Shown piece by piece: positions 14,016 through 21,397 of a stretch of 22,093 nt of DNA. The position numbers and the translations under genes are program-made. This DNA comes from Thermodesulfovibrionales bacterium (lineage in GTDB: Bacteria > Nitrospirota > Thermodesulfovibrionia > Thermodesulfovibrionales > SM23-35). The stretch lies in NCBI GenBank assembly GCA_022013235.1, contig JAKLQR010000125.1, forward strand, positions 1-22,093, in the 5' to 3' direction. How positions within the stretch are numbered: position 1 is the first letter of the stretch; every line of letters begins with the position of its first letter. The notes below the pieces were generated by a model. The model was not told where the DNA came from. It did not search any database and saw nothing but the letters and a program-made list of their open reading frames with translations.

Positions 14016-15981
14016 TGCTGTCCTCTACAACAACCTCTTCATATACAGCATCGGGTAATTCTTTAATAAATCGTGACGGCCTCAGGAAGCCGAGGCCGTA
14101 CCAGTCTTCCGAGGCAAGGGGATAACAGAGAGAAAGTTCTTCCTTCGCCCTTGTAACCGCAACATAAAAGAGCCTTCTCTCCTCTTCTTCATCATCAGTT
14201 CTCAGGGACTTGGCTGAGGGGAACCTTCCGTCGATCAGACCAATCACAAAAACCGCCTTCCATTCAAGGCCTTTTGCCTGGTGTACTGTAGAGAGTATAA
14301 CACATTCCCCGTCCGCCCCTTCTTCGTCTCCTTCCCCTCCGGACACGCTCTGGAGGCTCAATTCACTGACAAAGAGTTCCAGAGAAGTATACTGCAGGGC
14401 GAACCGTGTCATCTGTTCGATATCTTCTATCCGCTCCTGCGCATTTGGATAATGGCGGTAGAGATAATCTTCATAGCCGGTTCTCAGAATATGTTCAATG
14501 GCGGTTGCAGGGGGTAAGATGCCATGCCCATACTCTCCTTCCCTGAGGGTTTTCAAGAGGTGAAGAAAGAGATGAAACGCATCCAGGGCTTTGCGGGGCA
14601 CAAATCTGCCCAGATCGAAAACCGTATCAAAAGGAAATTCCGAACGGTTCATCATATCCCAGAGTTTTGCCGCGGTGATATTTCCGATACCGGGGATTAA
14701 TTTCATAATACGTTTCCAGCTCAGTTCGTCATAGGAGTTCACAAGAACCCGGAGAAAAGAGAGGATATCCTTGATATGCGCGAGTTCAAAAAACTTGAGG
14801 CCTGACCGCACCTCAAAGGGAATGCCCCTCCGCTGGAGTTCCATCTGCAGCTCCATCGACTGGTAGTGTGAGCGGTAGAGAACTGCTACCTCGTTCAAGG
14901 GCAGCTCTTCTGCATTCATTTCAAGTATCCTCTGCGCCACAAAATCAGCCTGCTGAAAAACATCCCTGAGCGGTACGATATACGGGATGCTCCCGGGACT
15001 TTTTATTGAATGGAGTTCCTTCTGAAACTGTCTTATGTTATTGACGATACTTCTATTGGCAAGGGTCAGTATTTCGGGAGTTGACCGGTAATTCACGGTA
15101 AGCGTGTAGGTTGTCGCATCCGGATATCGTTCAGGGAATTTGAGTATATTTTCGAAATCAGCGCCTCTGAAAGAATAGATTGACTGGGCGTCGTCCCCGA
15201 CTACCATCAGGTTCCTGTTTCGGTATGCGAGCAGATCGACGATGTCAGCCTGAAGCCGGTTGGTGTCCTGATATTCGTCGACGAGGATATGGAGGAATTT
15301 CGACGCGTAATGCTCCCGTATCTGCTCGTGTTCGAGGAGTAATTTCTTCCAGTTGCTGAGCAGGTCGTCAAAGTCCATAAGGTTGAGCGCAATTTTCTTG
15401 CTTTCATAAAGCGATATAATCCGCTGAATCTCGTCCGTCACGTCGGTGAAATGCGGAAATCTCTGGTGCACGATCTCTTCGATACTGCGTTCAGAATTCA
15501 TCATGAGACTGTGCATCTCGCAGAGCACAGTGCCTTTTGGGATGATGGTATCTTTCTGCTTTCGCTCCGGAGCACAGATATCGAAAAGTTCCTTTGCGTC
15601 TTCCCTGTCCAGGATGGAAAACCCCTGCTTGTACCCGATAAGAAGACAATGGCGCCGCAGAATCATATTTCCGACATGATGGAATGTGCCTCCCCGGAGG
15701 CCCTGAATATTCCTGCCGATCAGAAACTCCGCCCTCCGCATCATTTCCTTCGCGGCCTTGTTCGTGAACGTCAAAAGGAGGATGCTCTCCGGTCTGACGT
15801 CCGTCTCTATCAGCCGGGCAACCCGGTAAGTAACTGTTCGTGTTTTTCCTGTCCCGGCGCCTGCGAGCACAAGAACCGGGCCGTTCTGATGGAACACAAC
15901 CGCATGCTGTTCGGGATTCAGTTCCTTTTTGTAGTCTATCCTGAGATCAGCGGACTCCCGATGGAGACGATACTTTTTCAT
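14002..15981 (-). CDS. UvrD/PcrA/Rep-family 3'-5' DNA helicase
   Basis: A superfamily 1A helicase acting in repair, replication restart or displacement of proteins from DNA. It has 659 residues, a little shorter than typical PcrA/UvrD (about 720), and ends soon after motif VI without the usual C-terminal Tudor-like tail. Motifs in order: Walker A A-G-A-G-T-G-K-T (40-47), Ia T-F-T-N-K-A-A-K-E-M, II L-V-D-E-Y-Q-D-T (233-240), III G-D-D-A-Q-S-I-Y-S-F-R-G, IV V-N-Y-R-S, V T-V-H-Q-A-K-G-L-E-W, and VI R-R-L-F-Y-V-A-V-T-R-A-K. All are intact. Its ATG overlaps the stop of the MurC-like gene by four bases (ATGA), so expression is coupled to it. UvrD, PcrA and Rep cannot be told apart here. Confidence 0.92.
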   Translation of the reverse strand: MKKYRLHRESADLRIDYKKELNPEQHAVVFHQNGPVLVLAGAGTGKTRTVTYRVARLIETDVRPESILLLTFTNKAAKEMMRRAEFLIGRNIQGLRGGTFHHVGNMILRRHCLLIGYKQGFSILDREDAKELFDICAPERKQKDTIIPKGTVLCEMHSLMMNSERSIEEIVHQRFPHFTDVTDEIQRIISLYESKKIALNLMDFDDLLSNWKKLLLEHEQIREHYASKFLHILVDEYQDTNRLQADIVDLLAYRNRNLMVVGDDAQSIYSFRGADFENILKFPERYPDATTYTLTVNYRSTPEILTLANRSIVNNIRQFQKELHSIKSPGSIPYIVPLRDVFQQADFVAQRILEMNAEELPLNEVAVLYRSHYQSMELQMELQRRGIPFEVRSGLKFFELAHIKDILSFLRVLVNSYDELSWKRIMKLIPGIGNITAAKLWDMMNRSEFPFDTVFDLGRFVPRKALDAFHLFLHLLKTLREGEYGHGILPPATAIEHILRTGYEDYLYRHYPNAQERIEDIEQMTRFALQYTSLELFVSELSLQSVSGGEGDEEGADGECVILSTVHQAKGLEWKAVFVIGLIDGRFPSAKSLRTDDEEEERRLFYVAVTRAKEELSLCYPLASEDWYGLGFLRPSRFIKELPDAVYEEVVVEDSNEIY

Positions 15982-17321
15982 CGGAGTCTTCCGGCGATCT
16001 CCCGTGCAAAATCCGAAAGAGATTCATCCCGGGCGCCAAAAACGATATAGGTATTCCACTCTCTGAGACGAGAGAACAGGGCAGAACGTTCAGGGAGAAC
16101 CTCAGCAGATTTTCCTGCTGATTGTATCTCTCTGCCCAGATCTTCACTTGAGATGTTTTTTGCCGACGTGCCTCCGGCATAAAAAACAGGAAGGAGAAAG
16201 AGATGGTCTCCTTCGCGGAGATTCCGTATGAACGTTTCAACATATCCTTCTTTCATCAGCCGGGTCGGTCCATAACCATGGGGCTGGAAGATATAACAGA
16301 TCTTAGTGCGGATTCTCCCGGCACAATCCATCAACGATTCTATTTTGTGCGGATTGTGGGCATAATCATCAATGACCAGATGCGCGCCGTCGTTCAGGTG
16401 AACATCGAAACGCCGTTCAATCCCCAAAAATTCAGGGATAATTTCCGCAAGCCTTTTCAGATCAACTCCCTGTTCAGAGAGCAGGGCAATACATGCAATG
16501 GCATTATAGAGATTGTATTTGCCGGGGAGGGAGAGATGAAACTCTGCACCCCGCAGGGTAAAGGTCGTGCCGAACGGCTTATAGTCTATGTTTGTCGCAC
16601 GGTATTCCGATTCGGAATCAACAGAGAACCGGACCGGTTTGGCAAAATTGCACCGGCTTAAATTCCGGTCATCTGCATTCATGATGACCTTTTTTTTCGT
16701 ATTCCTGCCAAGGGCCTCGAACATTGCCGCAGTCTCCTCGATCGGATTATGATCAAGGCTCAGATTGCCGATGAGGGAAAAAGAAGGCTGATAATGAATG
16801 AGGGAGCCGTCCGATTCACAGGCTTCTACAATTAAAAGGTCTGATTTCCCGACCAGGGAGTTTCCAAGGGCGCCTGCTTCCCTGAACTGCTTCACCCTTC
16901 CGCCCCCAATGAAATTCGGCTCCATATTCAGTTGTTTCATAAGAAAAGCCAGCATCCCTGCGGTAGTGGATTTTCCGCTGGTGCCTCCGACTGCGATAGT
17001 CTCATATGTTCCGATGATCTCCCGCAGATATTCAGGACGCGTCTTCACCGGAATGCCGGTCTCTCTGGCTTTCCTCACCTCAGGCTGATCGTCCTCGACA
17101 GCGGTGCTGAATACGGCGAAATCAAAAGAAGTGTCGATACCAGAGCCGTCCTGGGGGACAATCGTTACGCCTTTTTCTTTTAAAACCTTGCAGATATGAT
17201 TGTCAGGATCACGGTCAAAGGAGCGGTCCGAGCCCACAATAACATTCCCCTTACCGGCCATAAAACATGCTATGGCCGACATGCCGCTCCCGCCAACCCC
17301 AGAAAAGAATATCTTTGCCAT
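15978..17321 (-). CDS. MurC/Mpl-like Mur ligase family protein
   Basis: An ATP-dependent ligase of 447 residues with the three Mur domains. The N-terminal Rossmann domain has G-V-G-G-S-G-M-S-A-I (8-17), as in MurC and Mpl, which bind UDP-MurNAc. The ATP loop is G-T-S-G-K-S-T (113-119) rather than the usual G-T-H-G-K-T-T. E-A-C-E-S-D-G-S (166-173), N-L-S-L-D-H (186-191), G-I-E-R-R-F-D (300-306), D-D-Y-A-H-N-P (318-324) and F-Q-P-H-G-Y follow. The set fits a MurC-type ligase joining an amino acid or peptide to UDP-MurNAc, but the P-loop variation and absence of other mur genes here suggest a paralogue rather than the housekeeping MurC. Weak ribosome site. First gene of the three-gene leftward operon. 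Confidence 0.85.
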   Translation of the reverse strand: MAKIFFSGVGGSGMSAIACFMAGKGNVIVGSDRSFDRDPDNHICKVLKEKGVTIVPQDGSGIDTSFDFAVFSTAVEDDQPEVRKARETGIPVKTRPEYLREIIGTYETIAVGGTSGKSTTAGMLAFLMKQLNMEPNFIGGGRVKQFREAGALGNSLVGKSDLLIVEACESDGSLIHYQPSFSLIGNLSLDHNPIEETAAMFEALGRNTKKKVIMNADDRNLSRCNFAKPVRFSVDSESEYRATNIDYKPFGTTFTLRGAEFHLSLPGKYNLYNAIACIALLSEQGVDLKRLAEIIPEFLGIERRFDVHLNDGAHLVIDDYAHNPHKIESLMDCAGRIRTKICYIFQPHGYGPTRLMKEGYVETFIRNLREGDHLFLLPVFYAGGTSAKNISSEDLGREIQSAGKSAEVLPERSALFSRLREWNTYIVFGARDESLSDFAREIAGRLR

Positions 17322-17397
17322 ACGTAATCTTTATTCTAACTCAAACAGAGCGGTCATTTGCGGTCATTATTTTGAAGATATTCTCCCCTGCCTACTC

Positions 17398-17435
17398 TCC
17401 CTCCCTTGACGGGAGGGACTAAGGGAGGGTGATGA
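17398..17435. repeat. GC-rich hairpin repeat, copy C
   Basis: TCCCTCCC-TTGAC-GGGAGGGA (17398-17418) with the tail CTAAGGGAGGGTGATGA is the same repeat as at 1325-1366, with a few changes. It lies between the divergent MurC-like gene and the toxin-antitoxin module. A small tandem duplication GCGGTCATT is nearby (about 17350-17368). Confidence 0.6.
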
Positions 17436-17477
17436 TTCTCCATGCCCTTTTCAGTCAAAGACTCTTTTCGTAGCCTT

Positions 17478-17506
17478 TTGCATATTGCAATGCTTTGCAT
17501 TATAAT
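17478..17506 (+). promoter_or_regulatory. sigma70-type promoter of the toxin-antitoxin operon
   Basis: TTGCAT (17478-17483), a 17-base spacer, then a perfect TATAAT (17501-17506), about 33 bases before the antitoxin start codon. This is the best promoter in the window. Confidence 0.75.
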
Positions 17507-17516
17507 AGAATGCAAA
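17494..17516. promoter_or_regulatory. operator palindrome overlapping the -10 box
   Basis: TTTGCATT and AATGCAAA are perfect 8-bp inverted repeats separated by seven bases that include most of the TATAAT box. A third half-site TTTGCAT lies at 17477-17483 over the -35 box, 17 bases from the first. This is the arrangement expected for autorepression by a ribbon-helix-helix antitoxin or its complex with the toxin. Binding is inferred. Confidence 0.6.
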
Positions 17517-17538
17517 TAGAGACTGAAAGGAGGACACC

Positions 17539-17793
17539 ATGCAATCTCAATTAACCGTAAGGCTCTCTGATGATCTTGCCGAGGGTATATCCCGGCATGC
17601 GAAGAGACTTCGGTTAAAACGGTCTGATATCGTCAGGATGGCGCTGGAAAATTTTCTTTCGGGCGTACAGAAGGAAGAGACAAGCCCGTATGACAGAGTG
17701 AGCAATCTTATAGGTGCTGTGAAAACCGGGATGCCGGATCTTGGACAATCTCACAGAGAATATCTCATCAGGCGAATCAGGAAAAATGCATAG
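17539..17793 (+). CDS. ribbon-helix-helix antitoxin (VapB type)
   Basis: An 84-residue DNA-binding antitoxin. Residues 3-9 (S-Q-L-T-V-R-L) form the DNA-contacting ribbon, followed by two helices with S-D-I-V-R-M-A-L-E-N-F-L, typical of CopG/MetJ/Arc-type proteins. The C-terminal part (about 45-84) would wrap and block the toxin. AAAGGAGG precedes the ATG by six bases. The stop overlaps the toxin start by eight bases, giving the normal antitoxin-first order. It should repress its own promoter through the palindrome at 17494-17516. Confidence 0.85.
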   Translation: MQSQLTVRLSDDLAEGISRHAKRLRLKRSDIVRMALENFLSGVQKEETSPYDRVSNLIGAVKTGMPDLGQSHREYLIRRIRKNA

Positions 17794-18205
17794 TCTCCTG
17801 CTCGATACCGGGGCGCTGGTTGCGCTGCTCGACAGGAGCGAAAAAACACATAAAGACTGTGTGGAATTCCTGAAGCAATTCAGGGGCGATATTTTTACTA
17901 CAGAACCTGTGCTTACCGAAGCACTCTATCTGCTCGGTCCATCGGTAGAAAACCAGAAAACCTGTATTTCTTTTATCCTTCAAGGTGGCACTTCTCTTGT
18001 TCCCCAATCACCTGACAGCCTCGCAAGAGCAATCAGGCTTATGGAAAAATATAATGACATTCCGATGGATTTTGCTGATGCAACCCTCGTTGTCCTCGCA
18101 GAAGAGGCCGGGATCGACGATATCTTTACGCTGGATTACCGTGGCTTCAGGGCATACAGAATCCGTGGAAAGAAGGAATTCAAAATCTGGCCCAAATCAT
18201 TATAG
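17786..18205 (+). CDS. PIN-domain toxin (VapC type)
   Basis: A 139-residue PIN-domain ribonuclease, the toxin of a type II pair. The acidic metal-binding residues are present: Asp7 (L-L-L-D-T-G-A), Glu45 (L-T-E-A-L), Asp95/Asp98 (M-D-F-A-D-A-T) and Asp117 (F-T-L-D). VapC-type toxins cut specific tRNAs or rRNA when the antitoxin is degraded; the target here is unknown. ATG 17786 is chosen over the in-frame ATG at 17741 because it has AGGAAAA just upstream, begins directly with the first strand of the fold and gives the small overlap normal for such pairs. Confidence 0.88.
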   Translation: MHSLLLDTGALVALLDRSEKTHKDCVEFLKQFRGDIFTTEPVLTEALYLLGPSVENQKTCISFILQGGTSLVPQSPDSLARAIRLMEKYNDIPMDFADATLVVLAEEAGIDDIFTLDYRGFRAYRIRGKKEFKIWPKSL

Positions 18206-18295
18206 GAGTTTTTTGATCCAACTAATCTTCTTTCAATCTTCTCTTAAGGAACCATAACCATAGAACCGTCCCTTATATGTCTTCAAGGTTTTGGC

Positions 18296-18325
18296 TTGAT
18301 AAAAAAATGCTCAAGAAGGTATAGT
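18296..18325 (+). promoter_or_regulatory. promoter for yajC-secD-secF
   Basis: TTGATA (18296-18301), 18-base spacer, TATAGT (18320-18325), followed by about 27 bases of leader containing GGGAGGT before the yajC start. Confidence 0.55.
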
Positions 18326-18352
18326 ATCATTTAAAACTTTTACGGGAGGTGT

Positions 18353-18706
18353 ATGATGTTTCTCTTGAATATAATAGATGTAGCCTATGCCATGGCCCCC
18401 ACACAAGGTGGAGGCGCGCAGCAGGGCGGTCCTGCAGGACTGTTAACGAGCCTTCTCCCTCTTATCCTCATCTTCGTAGTCTTCTATTTTCTTCTTATAA
18501 GACCCCAGCAAAAGAAGGCAAAAGAACAGAAACAGATGATCGACAACCTCAAAAAAGGCGACAAGATTATCACCTCAGGCGGCGTGTACGGAATGATCGA
18601 GGCGGTCGGCACCAGTACCATCACGGTGAAGATTTCCGAAAACGTAAAGGTAAAATTTGGCAAGGCATACGTTGCGGCATTGAGGGCCACCTCTGACGAG
18701 GAATAA
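18353..18706 (+). CDS. yajC: preprotein translocase subunit YajC
   Basis: A small inner-membrane protein that associates with SecDF and YidC. It is 117 residues with one membrane helix at about 30-50 (L-L-P-L-I-L-I-F-V-V-F-Y-F-L-L-I), the conserved R-P-Q-Q-K-K-A-K boundary, and a cytoplasmic domain with K-G-D-K-I-I-T-S-G-G-V-Y-G. GGGAGGT lies just before the paired ATG codons (18353 and 18356), either of which may be used. It is 12 bases upstream of secD, the usual order. Confidence 0.95.
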   Translation: MMFLLNIIDVAYAMAPTQGGGAQQGGPAGLLTSLLPLILIFVVFYFLLIRPQQKKAKEQKQMIDNLKKGDKIITSGGVYGMIEAVGTSTITVKISENVKVKFGKAYVAALRATSDEE

Positions 18707-18718
18707 GACGGGGGACGA

Positions 18719-20341
18719 ATGAAGAAAAAGGTTCTCTGGAAAATAATCCTCATCGGCATAACCGTAGTTCTTGCAGTCGTCTTCTTTCTTCCCAACACTC
18801 CTGTTTTCGAGTATATGCCCGAATGGTGGCAGAAAAGCATGCCGAACAAGGGCATCGTATTGGGACTTGACCTTCAGGGAGGCCTCCATCTTGTTTTTGA
18901 GGTCGAAGGGGATAAAGCTGTCACTATTACCACGGAGAGATTCGCATCGAGACTGAGAGAACTCCTCGAAAAGAAGAAAGTGGCGGGTGAAGTTGCAGTA
19001 AGCGGTCTGGATATTACAGTGAGCCCTTCAACCAATGAGGTTCGCAAGGTGGTAGAAGACAATTATCCAAACCTCGTAGTGGCCGAAACCGGCAGTAAAC
19101 TGGTATACCGGATCTCTGCGAAAGAAGCAACCCGCATTAAAGACAGTTCTGCTGACCAGGCACTGGAAACAATCCGCAACAGGATCGACCAGTTCGGGGT
19201 CTCGGAACCCACAATTCACCGACAGGGTGAAAATGAGATTGTTGTTCAGCTTCCCGGAGTAAAGGACCCTAAACGCGCCATCGACCTGATAGGGAGAACC
19301 GCTCAGCTCGAGTTTAAAATCGTGGATGACGAGGCGAATATTGCTGCGGAACTGCCTGCATCAGTATTACCCGGAGAAGAAGAGGCGCTTGTGAGACAGA
19401 TTGCCGACAGGATCCCCGAAGGGGACGAGATTCTCTTTGAGAAGAAGATCAACAAGGAAACTGGTGCGGTGCGCAAGCTGCCGATCCTGCTCAAGAAACA
19501 GGCGGTCATTACCGGCGACCTTCTGAGCGATGCCAAGGTGAATATCGACACACAGTTCAGCGAACCCTATGTCTCTATCGCATTTAACGCCGCAGGGGCA
19601 AAACTTTTTGAGGAAGTCACCGGTGCAAACGTGAAAAAGAGGCTCGCGATCATTCTCGATAATACAGTATACTCTGCGCCTGTTATCCAGGAAAAAATCG
19701 CCGGAGGAAACGCTCAGATAACCGGGAATTTTACAATGGATGAGGCAAAAGACCTGAGCATAGTGCTCAGGGCAGGCGCCCTGCCCGCACCCATGAAAAT
19801 GCTTCAGAATGTTACCGTCGGACCTTCTCTCGGGAGGGACTCTATAGAGGCGGGCAAGCTGGCAGCCATTATAGGCACCATCGCGGTTGTTATTTTTATG
19901 ATCCTTTACTACAGGCTTTCCGGTGTCATTGCCGATTTTGCCCTTTTCCTGAACATCGTCCTCCTGCTCGGCGCCATGGCATCTTTAAATGCAACCCTCA
20001 CCCTCCCCGGTATTGCCGGCATCATTCTCGCAATCGGCATGGCGGTTGATTCCAATGTGCTGATGTTCGAGAGGATGAGGGATGAGTTGAGGGCTGGCAA
20101 AACACCCAGGGCAGCAATTGATTCCGGATACGACAAGGCCTTCTGGACCATCTTTGACTCTCATGTCACCACACTGATAACAGCTGCCGTGCTCTTCCAG
20201 TTCGGAACGGGTCCGATAAAGGGTTTTGCCGTAACACTCAGTCTCGGTGTTTCGATTAATCTTTTTACCGCACTTGTGGGGACAAAATCAGTCTTTGACA
20301 TAATAAACAGCAGGCGCGAAATCAAGAAGCTGAGCATTTGA
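18719..20341 (+). CDS. secD: protein translocase subunit SecD
   Basis: An inner-membrane RND-type protein that uses the proton gradient to pull secreted proteins across after SecYEG. The 540-residue protein has TM1 at about 7-24, the large periplasmic P1 domain with G-L-D-L-Q-G-G-L-H-L and R-N-R-I-D-Q-F-G-V-S-E-P, and a five-helix bundle from about residue 380. The conserved G-M-A-V-D-S-N-V-L-M-F-E-R segment of that bundle carries the functional Asp. GGGGGAC precedes the ATG. Length and motifs are complete. Confidence 0.97.
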   Translation: MKKKVLWKIILIGITVVLAVVFFLPNTPVFEYMPEWWQKSMPNKGIVLGLDLQGGLHLVFEVEGDKAVTITTERFASRLRELLEKKKVAGEVAVSGLDITVSPSTNEVRKVVEDNYPNLVVAETGSKLVYRISAKEATRIKDSSADQALETIRNRIDQFGVSEPTIHRQGENEIVVQLPGVKDPKRAIDLIGRTAQLEFKIVDDEANIAAELPASVLPGEEEALVRQIADRIPEGDEILFEKKINKETGAVRKLPILLKKQAVITGDLLSDAKVNIDTQFSEPYVSIAFNAAGAKLFEEVTGANVKKRLAIILDNTVYSAPVIQEKIAGGNAQITGNFTMDEAKDLSIVLRAGALPAPMKMLQNVTVGPSLGRDSIEAGKLAAIIGTIAVVIFMILYYRLSGVIADFALFLNIVLLLGAMASLNATLTLPGIAGIILAIGMAVDSNVLMFERMRDELRAGKTPRAAIDSGYDKAFWTIFDSHVTTLITAAVLFQFGTGPIKGFAVTLSLGVSINLFTALVGTKSVFDIINSRREIKKLSI

Positions 20342-20363
20342 TCAATTCCTGTAAGGAGAACGC

Positions 20364-21275
20364 ATGATTGAGCTGATAAAAAACCCGAATATAAACTTCC
20401 TCGGTAAGAAATATATAGCGTTTGTCGTTTCCGGCATTCTCGCAGTTATCGGTATTATCGCGATTGTCCAGATAGCGACCGGACGCGCAAATCTTGGAAT
20501 AGATTTCGCCGGAGGGACAGCGATTCAATTCAAATTTGAAAAACCTGTTGCGCTTCATGATATAAGGGCAGCGCTTGAAAACAGCGGCCTCAGGGACTTC
20601 GACCTCCAGGACCTTCCGACTGTCAATAAAATACTGATCCGGGTGAAACAGACTGAACAGGAACTCGGCCAGGTCTCAGACACCATCACCACTATTCTCA
20701 GTCAGAAATTTCCGGACAACCGCTATGTGGTAGATTCAACGACGGTTATCGGGCCGAAAGTCGGCAGCAGATTGAGGATGGACGCGGCACAGGCTGTTGT
20801 AATGGCAGTTATCGGGATTCTTATCTATGTGGCTTTCAGATTCGAGTTTAAATTCGGCGTTGGGGCCACTGTTGCAACGTTTCATGACGTCCTTGCAGTC
20901 CTCGGCGTGTTTTTCCTCATGGGGAAGGAAATCAATCTTATCCTCATCACAGCCCTTCTCACCATCGCCGGATATTCTCTGACCGACACTGTTGTTGTGT
21001 TTGACAGAATACGGGAGAATCTAAAAATGAGACAGAAGGACCGTGTGGAAACAGTAATGAACAGCAGCATAAACGAAGTGTTGTCCCGGACGATCGTTAC
21101 CTCACTGACCGTCCTTCTTTCTTCATTTGCGCTTTTCTTCTTCGGCGGAGAAGTCCTCCACGATTTTTCCCTTGCTATGATCATGGGGGTTATTGTCGGA
21201 ACTTATTCTACCGTATTCATTGCAAGCCCGGTCGTTCTCCTGTGGGGAGGGGCGAGACCTTTTGCGAAAAAATAA
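20364..21275 (+). CDS. secF: protein translocase subunit SecF
   Basis: Partner of SecD in the inner membrane. The 303-residue protein has TM1 at about 16-36, the G-I-D-F-A-G-G-T periplasmic motif, and the five-helix bundle with G-Y-S-L-T-D-T-V-V-V-F-D-R-I-R-E-N. AAGGAGA precedes the ATG by five bases; the gap from secD is 22 bases, so both are on one transcript. Confidence 0.97.
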   Translation: MIELIKNPNINFLGKKYIAFVVSGILAVIGIIAIVQIATGRANLGIDFAGGTAIQFKFEKPVALHDIRAALENSGLRDFDLQDLPTVNKILIRVKQTEQELGQVSDTITTILSQKFPDNRYVVDSTTVIGPKVGSRLRMDAAQAVVMAVIGILIYVAFRFEFKFGVGATVATFHDVLAVLGVFFLMGKEINLILITALLTIAGYSLTDTVVVFDRIRENLKMRQKDRVETVMNSSINEVLSRTIVTSLTVLLSSFALFFFGGEVLHDFSLAMIMGVIVGTYSTVFIASPVVLLWGGARPFAKK

Positions 21276-21397
21276 CAGAATGCGCAAGGCGTAACTTGTC
21301 CAGCATAACGTATCCAGGAAAGACGTTCATCCTCCTGTCCTTGCGCCGTCACTCATTCTTTTTCCACGACTTACGGTTTCCCTTTTACGGTCTTTAG
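21276..21397. other. secF-recJ gap with a long-range inverted repeat
   Basis: GCGCAAGG (21282-21289) pairs with CCTTGCGC (21339-21346), enclosing a smaller AACGT...ACGTT stem (21307-21311 with 21323-21327). A TTCTTTTTCC stretch follows. This could be a terminator with a long loop, a structured leader for recJ or a small RNA; none is proved. No gene is seen in the gap. Confidence 0.35.
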
